Assembly: GCA_958496175.1 (NCBI GenBank)
Contig: OY292274.1
Location: 30,543,482-30,607,481 of the forward strand
Source of the DNA: Sisyra terminalis
Taxonomy: Eukaryota; Arthropoda; Insecta; Neuroptera; Sisyridae
DNA: 64,000 bases
Direction: 5' to 3'
The notes under the pieces are model-generated. The model worked only from the letters and a program-made list of their open reading frames with translations. It did no database searches and was not told the origin of the DNA. Each line of letters starts with the position of its first letter. Position 1 is the first letter of the stretch. This document shows positions 46,701 to 57,442 of the stretch, in pieces. A program made the position numbers and the translations under genes.

Positions 46701-46891
46701 TTTGGGAAAAAATTTATTTTTCTGTCGGGTGTTGTTTATTATTTTAGATAATGAATAAATTCACTCACCGGCTTGGGAGTGAATCGATGTGTCTGGCTCG
46801 TTCTGGTCCACACTTGTAATTTTTGTTTTGTAAATTTTGTTATTCACAATCACTGAACAGATCTGCATCTGACCGTGGTCAAATGACGAAT
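46701..46891 (-). promoter_or_regulatory. LINE 5' UTR, presumed internal promoter
   Basis: About 190 nt from the target duplication to the ORF1 ATG. It begins ATTCGTCATTTGACCACGGT in element direction and has a TTCAGTG initiator-like word about 33 nt in. I-type elements are transcribed from a TATA-less internal promoter in this region; its presence here is inferred from the family. Confidence 0.5.
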
Positions 46892-46901
46892 GCATAGATA
46901 T
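46892..46901. repeat. Target site duplication of the LINE, right copy
   Basis: GCATAGATAT, identical to 41464-41473. Confidence 0.85.
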
Positions 46902-46929
46902 AGTTTACTATTATTTTCCATAACTCCGA

Positions 46930-47310
46930 AAATGGTGAAGGTGTTAATAAAGGGTACTAAAAAAAATTTACATCAACGAAAAACGTTGCAGAAGCGACTT
47001 GTGAATCCCTATTTGAAATAAAGTTAATGCAGCGTTACAACCGATTAATCCGATTAATGCTATAAAATTTGGTAATAGTAAAACTGTGGCCTGGATACTT
47101 GAATGTACTAAAAGAAAATTTAAAGGGTTTTGCACGGACAACAGGGCAGTAGGATAATTTGATTTTCCTACAGCACAACGATTCTAAGCATACTGCTCCA
47201 GTAACGGAAATCGTTAGTCTCTATTTGCTCAGAAAATTTCATTTTCCTTTGCAATTGTCAGATTTCAATTCTATTGAGCATTTGTGTATAAACTTGTCAG
47301 TATAAGGATA
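46930..47310 (+). pseudogene. Tc1-like transposase relic
   Basis: Between about 47150 and 47300 one plus-strand frame reads FLQHNDSKHTAPVTEIV and later LSDFNSIEHLCINL. This resembles the Tc1-family catalytic region in which the second Asp lies in a Gln-Asp-Asn-Asp-Pro-Lys-His block and the third acidic residue precedes an Asn-Pro-Ile-Glu-His-Leu-Trp block. The second catalytic Asp is replaced (QHND) and stops and shifts occur upstream. The LINE inserted next to or into this older relic. Confidence 0.7.
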
Positions 47311-49207
47311 ATATATATTATATTTCTCAATACTATTAAAAATAAATAGAAACCGAAAAACGATTTGATGACTTAATGGACTTATATTCTGAAGTATTAT
47401 TCGTGTAATATCATATGATTCAGTGAAGTGTCACTTCTAAACTGGTCTACTCTTTAGATTTAGAAATTGAATTTAGCTTTAAAATGAACAATCTTTTTAC
47501 TAAGCTATTTCTAAAAAATTAAGAAGCTTCGTTGATTTAGTGTCATTCTGTTATTAACATTTAATTATTTTTTTTAATAATTTTAGTTTTGCATTAGATT
47601 TAATAAAAAAAACCTCTAAGTAATCTTAATTCTTAAATAATTTGCCTAGATAGAAAAAAAATTATAATCATAGTTCAAAAAATGTAAGTTTATGAATTAT
47701 TTATAAAACCAACAATCGTAAATGTAAACTTTTGCTCATCAGTGAAGATAAAATTTTAGAAGAATAAAAAGCTATAACTTTTTACACTTTAATTGTAATG
47801 TAATTAATAATTTAGATTAGTTTTTCTCTTGCTTATTTTACGTTCCAAAAAATAATTTGATTACTTTTTATTTGTTGCAATCAACTTTCAATTAAATCTT
47901 GAAATTATATTTCCATTATGATACGATACCGCATGGTAGTTAAGATCTGTTTTGAGCTTTTAGTACATACTTTTTTGTTATGGTGTAAATAGATTATTAA
48001 TTTTTCTTCATTTTAATCGTTTACCAAAACAATATTATGATTATACGAGAAAAAAAATTATTAATTGTTGTAAGAAAATAACTGTATTTATCTTTAACCG
48101 ATCTTAAACATTTACTTCCAAAAGGTTATTTAAAACTCAATGTTATAATTTTCAGCGAGTTTATTTATGAGGGAAAACATTTTAATTAAATGAAAGATAT
48201 CAAAAGAGTCAACATACAGGTTGTAAATTTTACATGTTCTTATACAAATATTCTATAAATAAATATAGAAAAATATTTGTAGATGAATATTATAAAGACA
48301 AATAAACGAGAAATACTTGTATGTTTTAAATAGCTTACCTACATAAATTCTAAGTGTATCGCTAGTTGACTATAATTTATAACTTTACAAAAGAAAATAT
48401 TGAAAAAACTGTTTTTTGAAATTGGATAAATGACACAAAATGCACACAATATAATATATCTGTTTTAGAATGTTAAAAATTTGTTTTAAAGAAAATTGGA
48501 AAAGAAAAGTCTGAAATGAATCTCAGAAAAGTCTGAAATGAATCTCTTAAAAGTCTTAACTTTGCGAACAAGAACGAGTTAAATATTAACTTCTTTTATT
48601 TTGAATCGGAAACCATGGAAAGAAAAATGTTTTAACTTTTTCTCCTCGTAAAGTTTTTTTTTTTTATACTTGCGTGCAAGATTTTCCTTCACGGTGATTT
48701 TATTTTGCTTCTAAATATTTGTTTTTTTATGTAATTTCAAATATGGATATTTTTTTAACCGGCTTCAAAAGAAGAAGGAAATTTTCAATTTAACAGAGTG
48801 AATATTTTTCTAATATTTATCAGTAAGTATATTCAGCGATAATTTTTTAACAAGGCGATTAATTTCTTTGTGTTTTTTTTTTATCGAATAGAAGATACCT
48901 TAGGAGTGGTCCTATTTGCTGTATGTGCGACGACAGTGCCATGTAAGATATGAACTACACGAGGGTATTAGAGTATGTTTTCATATACATGTCAATATCA
49001 ATTTATAGAATATAATTTATTTGTTAATATTTAAAAAAAAATGTCCACATAAGATATGTGTGACGATTTATATTGATTGTAGTTTTGTATTTAAATGAAT
49101 GTATAATGAAAAATGCAGTAAACATAAGGTTAAGTTACTTTATTGTCTATCAAATTTCAAAGTAATAGATGGCAAAGAACAAAAGTTAAAAGAAAAAAGA
49201 AATATTA
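47311..49207. other. AT-rich DNA, one short tandem repeat
   Basis: No gene seen. At 48504-48547 a 22-bp unit (GAAAAGTCTGAAATGAATCTC plus one base) occurs twice in tandem with a partial third copy. Confidence 0.55.
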
Positions 49208-49811
49208 CAGTTCCTGGCCATATAATTAGACTATAGGTTTTGTATAAAATCTGAAGTAAGAGCTTTTTTATTTTGGGACCATCTTTTTGATTGGATTTAA
49301 GTTTCCTGTACAAATTTTATTTATTACGCTTATTACCAACTAACGTGACCAAAAATCATATTTACTAAAAAATACATTTTTACCATCAAATTAATCTTCT
49401 TTATTATGGCGAGCTGAATATTTAATTGAAAGCCCGTTTACTGATATTTAAGTTCCTATTTTGCGGCGTATTCTGTCTATGTAGGACAATACCGTCTGTT
49501 GTATTTGTGGATGATGATTCCATACATGAATATTTTTTCTAAGGGCTATATTTCTGTTGTGATCACCTCTTTAGTTACTTTTTCTTCAGCAACTTTCACA
49601 TATTTTCAATGGGTTTCAAATCAAGGCTATTATCCTGAAGTATGGTAATAGGGATAATAAAATAGGTTTTACCCTTATCCAGAAAAAATATTTCTTAAAA
49701 ATCAATATAACTTTTATAATGTAAAAAATTAAAAAAATTAAATTTTGTTTAGTAGAATATGTAAATTTTGTATAAAATCATAAGTGCGTCTAATAATATG
49801 GCCAGGGACTG
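49208..49811. mobile_element. Tc1/mariner-type element, copy B (604 bp)
   Basis: Starts CAGTTCCTGGCCATATAATT and ends with inverted CTAATAATATGGCCAGGGACTG-type sequence; both ends are flanked by TA (49206-49207, 49812-49813). In inverted orientation it aligns with copy A at 18910-19537, including the ACAATACCGTCTG and GGCGAGCTGAATATTTAATT blocks. Non-coding remnants only. Confidence 0.8.
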
Positions 49812-49813
49812 TA

Positions 49814-50461
49814 AATAGTTCTCAAAAAAAAATATGAAAATTATTTTAAATTTGAAAGTTAAAAAAACTAAGCATATATAAAATAAACTTCTTTAATTTT
49901 TTCAAAACTTTCAAATTTTGCAAGGGTTTGCTATTCTCTGAATTGATCATTTAATTGATGAAATTTAGGTAATGGTATTACCTACTTCCGCCTTCAAACT
50001 GCAATTATGTTTTGATTTATTTTCCTTTTGGCCATCGCAAATTTAAAGCTCACATTCACTTCACATTCACATTCATTAAGCTCACATTATTTCTGCTGAT
50101 ATTTTTACAATTCAGAACACAAAAACTCTGGAGCCTCATTTTTGTTATATAATTATTAAAGCAAAACAAGATAAAAATCCTCACGTTTATTTGCTAACAA
50201 TTTCGTTAATATTAGCCTCCTTTAACGCTTAAATATACCACAAGAAACGCTTGTGTCGATTTGGCTCTCCTTACTTTGACTTTACACGGAGTGAATAGTA
50301 ATTTTAATAAGTCTCGCTGATTTGATCAGTGGTAAGATACTGAAACATTTTAATTTTTCCAAAACCGTCCATGAATGACTATGCGTAATCTCGCAAAATA
50401 TTAAAATATTAAAATATATTCGTCTTTAACCATGAATATCTTATGGGTGCCGCACAGAGCC
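49814..50461. other. AT-rich DNA, nothing recognised
   Basis: Contains a short direct repeat of CTCACATTCA near 50055; otherwise no structure or gene seen. Confidence 0.45.
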
Positions 50462-51000
50462 ATTTGAAGAAAGAGCTCGATTTGCGCCATTAATTGTTGT
50501 TTGTTTGTCGCTTGCATATTTTCCCGGAAAAAGTCATTTAAAGTAAAAGCTCAATTTTAACATTTTACAAATATTGAAAAAAATTGATATTTCAATATTT
50601 GTGAAATGTCAAAATAGATCTTAATCGTTAATTACCTTTTTCCGGGAAAGTATGCAAGCGAACATTTTTTTTTCCTTCAAAACTTTCAAGTGACAAAAAA
50701 AACACCAATCAATTTCACAAAAAATTGAAATTTCTTTGTTCGGAAAATGATTCAAATCGAGCTTTTTCTTCAAATAGCTATATCCGGGAAAATATGCAAG
50801 CATGAACATTTTTCTTTCGGAACTCTCGATCGACAAAAATCAATTAATTACGTAAAAAATTCAAAATTTGGACATTTAGAAAAAGACTCAAATCAAGCTT
50901 TTTATTCAAATGGCTTTTTTTGGAAAAATATAAAAGATATGATGATTTTTTTCAGAACTCTTGAATGAAAAAAATACACCAAAATAGCCTATAGTAATTT
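50462..51000. repeat. Composite inverted and tandem repeat, unit about 140 bp
   Basis: A unit containing TCCGGGAAAATATGCAAGC and CAAATCGAGCTTTTTCTTCA occurs in plus orientation from about 50641, 50783 and (diverged) 50921, spacing about 140 bp. An inverted partial unit lies at 50462-50532. The inverted and direct parts meet around a palindrome: outer arms 50509-50532 and 50635-50660, inner arms 50555-50578 and 50590-50614 (AACATTTTACAAATATTGAAA). It looks like a satellite monomer family or a foldback element; no coding capacity. Confidence 0.65.
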
Positions 51001-52099
51001 TTCCAAATTCCAGAAGTGTAGTGCGATCGTGATGAACGTATTCTTGTTTCTTGTTTCTCGAAAGACCTCTAAGACTTATAATATAATAATTTTAAATCGC
51101 TTTATTTAAGTGTATGCTGATTAGTCATTATCTGTAATAATTTATTTGTATTTTTAATGTATAGTTTACGTTGATATACTTATGTATTTTCTTAAACTTT
51201 AAATACAAAAGCTAACAAAAAAAAAAAAAAAACGTTGAATTTAAGCTTAACTGTATCATGGCTCACACTGTAGAGCTTTTTATTTCTAAATAAAAACATC
51301 AATTTTTAAATTTGTTGATTTTTTTAAACTTGCGGGAATATATATTACAATAACTCTGCTATTAGGGAAATAATAATTTATCCATCAATTGTAAATTGGA
51401 ACTTGAGAAATAAAAATCATCATAACTGCATTTTCAACTCATTACAACCGAGCAACAATAATTGATAAAAATAAAATGAAATAAACTCAGAAATCCTTAT
51501 TGACAATATTTGTAAAGGAACAAAAAACAAGTAATACCATCCAGACATATAACTATATGAAATCGCCTTGATGCTTTGAACTGAGGGTGAAGGAAGCTAT
51601 TTCTCGTTTGTATGGTAGAAAACGTTTTCTTAGCCTCGTGTGATGAAACTAACTCACTTTTAATTTAACAATGCCGAGCATCGTAATTTAAAGAATCGAT
51701 CTTGACTTCCTCGTCCATTTATCTATTGTTCGTTTATTCCCTTTTATTTCTCTCTCACATCTTTCTTGATAATTCGTTGCACGGTTCATCAAATGAATCC
51801 CGCATTGTATTGTTCAATCTACTTATATTATTTAGTGTCAACTTACTTTCCGCTTGAATAGTGTTCAATGATTTAATTGAGAATATGTGAAATGCATATT
51901 ATTTATTCATTTTGACCCAATTAAAAATGCCTAATCCACTTTTTCTAATTGCATTTTTGCTATTTCGAAGATTCATTGATATTTAATGTTGTCATTAGAA
52001 AAGGCGAATTGGAAAAGTTGAATGCAATATTTATGTGTTCATGATATTATCTTTGATTGTCGTCGGGAGCTTTTAGTTAGTTGATTAGTATAGTGGTGT
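51001..52099. other. AT-rich DNA, no gene called
   Basis: 51590-52060 has mixed composition with several homeodomain-type words (TTAATTG, ATTTAATT) and no open frame. It could be a regulatory element, but this is unsupported beyond appearance. Confidence 0.4.
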
Positions 52100-52450
52100 G
52101 TTCTGTGGGGGGCTGTAATAATGTTGGCACAACTGATATTGACCGAACTAAATAATCGAGTTATTTAGAACAGAGGCGGTAGCGTAATGCGCGCGCTGGG
52201 AGCCCGTGGCTGATTACAGGGTAATAGTTAACCCACATAACTATCCATAAAGCGTTAGGTTGAGGTGCGGCGGACATAGCAATAGCCGCGCATCAGTCTC
52301 GTTTGTCAATGTATGAGGGCCAAACTATAACCCTCCGGCTTTCATCCCCATAAAGGTGGCGTTCGATGTCCGTAGGGCGGTTCATTCTGCTTCACGAGCG
52401 TAATTATCGCCTATTGTACGTCTGTATATACGTTGACCTCTTCAAATGTA
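52100..52450. repeat. GC-rich interspersed segment, possible SINE
   Basis: A ~350-bp GC-rich block with sharp edges in AT-rich DNA. It contains GGCGGTAGCGTAATGCGCGC, which loosely resembles a tRNA A box, and a short inverted pair CGGACAT/ATGTCCG. No B box or clear tail was found, and no second copy is in the window. The class is left open. Confidence 0.35.
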
Positions 52451-53351
52451 CAGTGGGGCTAGTTAGCTAGATTTTTTTTGCTAAATTTGTTGTCACTAAA
52501 ATTCAAATATTACTTATATTTAACGAACTTACACAAACATTTAACATTACATTGGGGCTTAATTAATTTTTTTCCTTGCTTTTATTAATCATAGATGCTC
52601 AAATGCTATTGTTTTAATTTTCTTAATTTTTAGTGTTCATCATCTTAAAATAAAAAAAAAAACCTTCTAGCATTACTTTATCATATTCTTTTCCAATATA
52701 AACTTTTTAAGGTGAGAAGGCAATAAAGTAGTAAAATTTAAGTGTAACGAAGTAAGAAATGAATTATAAATTTATAAAAACTAATCAAATTTGTAGATAA
52801 AATGTTAAATAAGAAATAATTTTAATTTTTGTTTTCCAGGAATTTTATTATTTCTCTTTCTTAAGTTAATACGTACCAAGTGCCTAAAATTTATATTGAG
52901 AATTATATTAGTAATTGTTAAGTAATGGTATTAAGATGATGCTTTTTTATGTTTTAGTTAAATTCATAAACATTTGTAACTCATAATATATTCAATGGTC
53001 AATTTGGTTTTAATTTTTAAACCGGTGCCTTTGATAGCAGTTGAGTTCAATAACACAGGCCTGCAAAAAAAAACTTTTTAAAAATTGCTTTGATTATAAT
53101 AAGTCATTTCAATGTATTTATTTGCGTTTATTTCAAATATGAAATCTATTTCTTTCTGTCACGTAAGGCTTTCTCACAAAATAAGAAAATATATTAGGAA
53201 TAAGTAGCAAATAACGCAATTTTTAAAAAAAATGTTTTATTAATTTTATGAAATAAATATGTTAAGTAACACGACAAATTTGTCACATTAAAATTAATTA
53301 AACATAGATATTATATTATACATAGTTATCAATAAGGGTAATATCTATAAG
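52451..53351. other. AT-rich DNA, nothing recognised
   Basis: No gene or repeat structure recognised. Confidence 0.5.
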
Positions 53352-53664
53352 TTTATTCGGACAAAGCCGGGGGCTCGAAGCAAATCACTTTTTCTGTATT
53401 GAAAATGGTATTACTCCACCTCTCACTACTAGCGCTGGTGTCGTTTTATCTTCCGTTGGTAGGAAAAATGAACCAATACGAAGTTGAGATTACAGAAATG
53501 ATTACTGTTATTGCGCTCTCATTTTTAAATTTCGTATCGGTTTGTTTCTCTTACCAACGGAAGATAAAATGACACCAGCGCTAGTAGTGAGAGAACCAGT
53601 ACTACCATTTTCGATACAGAAAAAGTGGTTCGATTTGGGCCTCCGATTTCGGTCGAAAAAACGA
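53352..53664. repeat. Foldback/MITE with ~115-bp inverted arms
   Basis: The left arm (about 53367-53482) and right arm (about 53536-53650) are inverted copies, sharing for example CACTTTTTCTGTAT, CTCTCACTACTAGCGCTGG and TTTTATCTTCCGTTGGTA with few mismatches. A ~50-nt loop separates them. Weaker similarity (CGGACAAAGCCGG against CGACCGAAATCGG) extends the arms outwards. Non-coding. Its RNA would form a long hairpin. Confidence 0.8.
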
Positions 53665-56323
53665 CTTTTCAATTGTGATTTGCAATAAAACCTTACATGA
53701 TGAACTTTTTTTCATAATCAGGACAAAAATTACAATAAAAATATGTCATTATATTAAAACAATTTTACCATCGCAGACCTGTGTAATGAATACAACATTA
53801 TGTAGAGCTTTTTAAAGAAATATAGCCGAAATTGCAAATGTTCTTTTTGATAAAGGACTTGGTTGTCTGTTAGATAAATCCTGCACACATTACTATTCTA
53901 AGATGAAAATACGCTTGAAAAATTTTTATCTCGAAGATAAATGTCACTATTTAGATGTGAAAATGCCAAATCCGAATATACCTACATAAATAATATGACC
54001 AATTATATAGGTTATTTCTTTCTAATTATAATTAACTGTTTCTCAGGTGCTAGTGATTGGAAACTTTTGAGTTAATATTGAATATAATATTGAATTGGAG
54101 CAAATTAATTTATTTAAAACAATAAATTTGAGATCAATGTGTATATGATAAAAGCATTAAAAAGGTTAAAAGTAGCAATTGCCTGGGAGTTATTTTGGTT
54201 ACCGCATAAGATGAAACTACCATTACTGATTTGAGTAAAAATCGATAACCTTCTTATTTTCTATTTCATAAACTATGAGGTATTCTTGATGAAATTGGCT
54301 TAAAAACTGTTTAATATGCATTTTTGCATGTGTATGGAACTATTAAATTATAGCATCACGGGGTGTAACGATAGCAGTTCCAAAACATTGATAACAAATT
54401 AAAAATAAAATAAATTTTGTACAACTTAAAATATATGATTAATGTAAAATTAATGTAATAAAATTCTAGGCTTTAGAGATACCTTCATAGTCGAATCTTT
54501 CATGTATTGCTGTAGGAATTGTATAAATCTGTACCTTGAAAGCAAAGGAATGTCCCAAGCGGGAAAATGTCGGAGAATGTCTATCTATTTAGATAAATAG
54601 ATAAACCAAAAGATTGCATAAAATCTCAATTAACGCGCTGCGTTGCATCGTTAAAGCATTGGTTGCTTTTTAACTCCTTTTTTTTACTTGGTTGTCACTA
54701 TGTCGTTAGTTTGTACGATACGGAATTCATTATCGCATTTTTCACCTCCGTCCCAGAAATTTATCATGCTGAATTTTGGCATACCTGCTTACTCTCGATG
54801 ATAATGCATGAATTCATCGTAAATTTCATTAACCACCAAGTATTCCTACTATAATTAAATACTTAACTTTATAACAATAAAAACAAAAATACTGCTGTTG
54901 CCTACCTTCAAGGCGTATCAACATAAACATTCATAAATTGATATTAAAAATATATTGAAAGAATAAGAAAGGCAAAATAAAAATATTAAAATAAAATTTA
55001 AAAATGCACTAAAAAGTAAATAATAAATTTTTGTTCCTTAAAGCGAGGAGTATTCCATACTACCAACTTGTAAACAAAATTGCAACTCTCGCTTTGATCC
55101 CCAAAAACTTATTTTATCCCCAAAAACTTAGTTTCTAGTACATTTTATCAATACAAGCATGGTTTATATTTTTTTTTAATTTTAAGTTTGGATGAACGAG
55201 ATTTCTATAGTACTGTAATTTTAGGGTATAAATATGAGCCAGGGCTTAGATCAGTTGACACATTTAATAATACATAACGTATGTATGTATCATTTAATGT
55301 AACTTTCTTGGTAATGACAAATGATAAAAAGATGAACTATAAAATTCAATCAAACATAAATAAACCAATGAATATAATCAATGTCTTACCAATGAGTAAT
55401 TTTTTTATCTTCGTGACCCAAAAAGTATTTCTTTTCTGGAGTATATATTTTCATTATGTTTAGCAATAATGTTCGCTTTAATACATTTTTATATATTTTG
55501 TATTTTAATTTGTTAAGTTATGAAACGTTAGTGTCCATCTTACTATAATGTGACACATCAAAAATATAATTAAAGACAATAAACTCACAACTCTTTTCGA
55601 ACAATTTGTATCTAGTAAGGTACGTAATTTGATAACAAAAGAAATTTAGAGGAAAGCCGAAGTGAAAATTTCTTGCATAGGTACGTCACTATTCAGTTCA
55701 ATAATATCTTTCTTAAGTCTTAGACGAGAAACGATATGCGAGAATTTCCATCGTCGAAAATTCTCGTATAAACTCAAAAATAAGCAGCATGGACGTATAA
55801 TTGCCAGGGGGTTTTTCACGACTTATAGTGCCGCAAAGGTTAAAGAAAGAAGTGTTAAACAATGTAAAACAAATGGAAATAGACAGGCGAAAAACTGTGA
55901 GATTGATTTTCATGATGAATGAACAAGTTTGTACGGAACTCTTTATACGTGAGTCAAAAAGCACTTGCATATTTTTTTGCATTTATTTATAAAAAAATGA
56001 CCTTTTATTTTCTTGAACTATATTTATCCTCTAAAGAGTTGAAAATGTTTTTATTGCTGAAAAAATGTCCTTATAGAAACAAAGAGTAATACGATTACTT
56101 TCAGCGATTTATATGCTAACATATTCCAGCAATTTATTTAAATAATGTGTGAGAGTTGTAGATTTCTATATTTTAAAAATTACATTAGAAAGGATATAAT
56201 AAATGATCTCTTTAAGTGCAGTCATTATCTATGGTTGGTTGGAATTGGTTCATTTTGATGAAAAAATCCTCAAATGGTATGTTATGAATTTGAAAAAAAA
56301 AGGCGAGAAGATATTGCGAATCA
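53665..56323. other. AT-rich DNA, no gene called
   Basis: 55640-55950 is GC-richer, with overlapping open frames of 60-89 codons on both strands and a GAGAATTT/AAATTCTC inverted repeat near 55740. None is recognisable. A small direct duplication of ATCCCCAAAAACTTA lies near 55098 and 55118. Nothing else seen. Confidence 0.45.
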
Positions 56324-56327
56324 TCTT
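56324..56327. repeat. Target site duplication of gypsy element, left
   Basis: TCTT, repeated at 63861-63864. Confidence 0.8.
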
Positions 56328-57019
56328 TGTTACGTTGGGGAAACGTAATTCGAGATCTAACAAAGTGTCTCGTTTTCGTGGGTTAGCCTGACTAGCACTT
56401 AGCTCCATAAACATGTTCAGATGTGGTCCTGGACGTGGCTGGTTGGATCCTTCGCTGGTACCATGGACAGGGCAGGTGAATAGGGCTCCGGTAAATCACG
56501 ATTTCTGGTTTTCGTTGTTTTATACGTTAAAAAAAACAACACAATATTGACACGCTGCCACAAATTCTCCACTCACACACAAGAGTTTATTAATCAATAA
56601 TTAGAGGTTATCATTAATATAAACCATTTAATTAGCTGTACCATTTACAAAATATTGACACGCTGCCACAAATTTTCCACTCGCACACAAGAGTTTATCA
56701 ATCAATAATTAGAGGTTATCATTAATATAAATAATTAATTAGCTGTACCATTTTATCAATTACTATCAACGCTACCTGAAATGCAGGGTTAACCAACTGC
56801 AACCCATGCACAATCAGTACAAATAGCTTACAATTAATTGATATGGTCAACAATTCTAAAGATGAACCACGTGCTCTGCACTTAATATATTTTTACATAA
56901 CCTCAAAAAAAGGCTTAAACGTGGGAATCCACGCCCTTTTATAGTCCTCGCCGCCATGACAGTGGCGTCACGGATTTATCCGAATGCGTTCGGAGGCGCA
57001 CGATGCCAACATCGTAACA
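56328..57019 (-). repeat. 3' LTR of gypsy element (692 bp)
   Basis: Bounded by TGTTACG and CGTAACA inverted termini. In element direction it carries ATAAAAGG (56935-56942), and AATAAA (56586-56591) further downstream. In this 3' copy AATAAA would act as polyadenylation signal. It contains a 108-bp internal tandem duplication. Its sequence is the same as the LTR at 63169-63860 as far as I can read. Confidence 0.95.
56543..56752. repeat. 108-bp tandem duplication inside the LTR
   Basis: AATATTGACACGCTGCCACA starts at 56543 and again at 56651; the two units continue to AGCTGTACCATTT with a handful of differences. The polyadenylation-type hexamer is AATAAA in one unit and GATAAA in the other. 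The same duplication is present in the other LTR (63384-63593). Confidence 0.9.
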
Positions 57020-57030
57020 CCACCCTCCTT
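57020..57030 (-). other. Polypurine tract
   Basis: AAGGAGGGTGG on the minus strand, directly abutting the 3' LTR. It is the primer site for plus-strand DNA synthesis in LTR retrotransposons. Confidence 0.85.
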
Positions 57031-57442
57031 GACTTTAACCCGGGTTGGATTACGGATTACTTTGGATTACCCGATTTTACTAGCCAATGCCTGGTTAGAG
57101 TCACAGTCACTCAGCGCCGATATTCATTCATAACAAAAGATCGCATTCATACTGTGGCTTTCTGGTAATACAGCTGTACAACAATTTAGCTAGTATCCCA
57201 GTTAATAATAGTAACTTTATAATAGTGTAAGTAACATATTAATATGTAAACATTAAGACTAACAATACTATTGTATACTAAATACTAATACTATACTATT
57301 ATACTATACAATACAATCAATACTATCCAATACAATACAATACTATATATACTACTATACTATACTATACTATATCTTAATACTATTGATACTATTGTCA
57401 TTATGGGTCACACTACATTGTCATAAGTATTTTATACAGAGT
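57031..57442 (-). other. gypsy 3' non-coding region with ATACT-type pentamer repeats
   Basis: Lies between the pol stop and the polypurine tract, about 410 nt. From about 57262 to 57400 it is built of imperfect ACTAT/ATACT repeats, a simple-sequence tract likely to vary between copies. No open frame of note, so there is no env gene. Confidence 0.75.

Larger units (their letters stand above)
41474..46891 (-). mobile_element. Full-length I-like non-LTR retrotransposon (5.4 kb)
   Basis: The element lies between perfect 10-bp direct repeats. In its own (minus) direction it has a ~190-bp 5' UTR, ORF1 with a zinc knuckle, a 10-nt gap, ORF2 with endonuclease, reverse transcriptase and RNase H, a ~220-bp 3' UTR and an A-rich tail (TAAAATAAAATAAAA plus a run of A). 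RNase H downstream of RT, a knuckle-bearing ORF1 and a total length near 5.4 kb fit the I clade or a close relative (Loa, Outcast). ORF1 and most of ORF2 are intact; one frame break lies inside the RNase H domain. Confidence 0.85.

Noticed and set aside
55662..55982. Overlapping 60-89 codon frames on both strands
   Set aside because: Mutually overlapping frames without motifs; the GC-richer composition alone does not justify a gene.
57262..57400. CRISPR-like or satellite array
   Set aside because: The pentamer repeats are simple sequence within a retrotransposon 3' region; no spacers.
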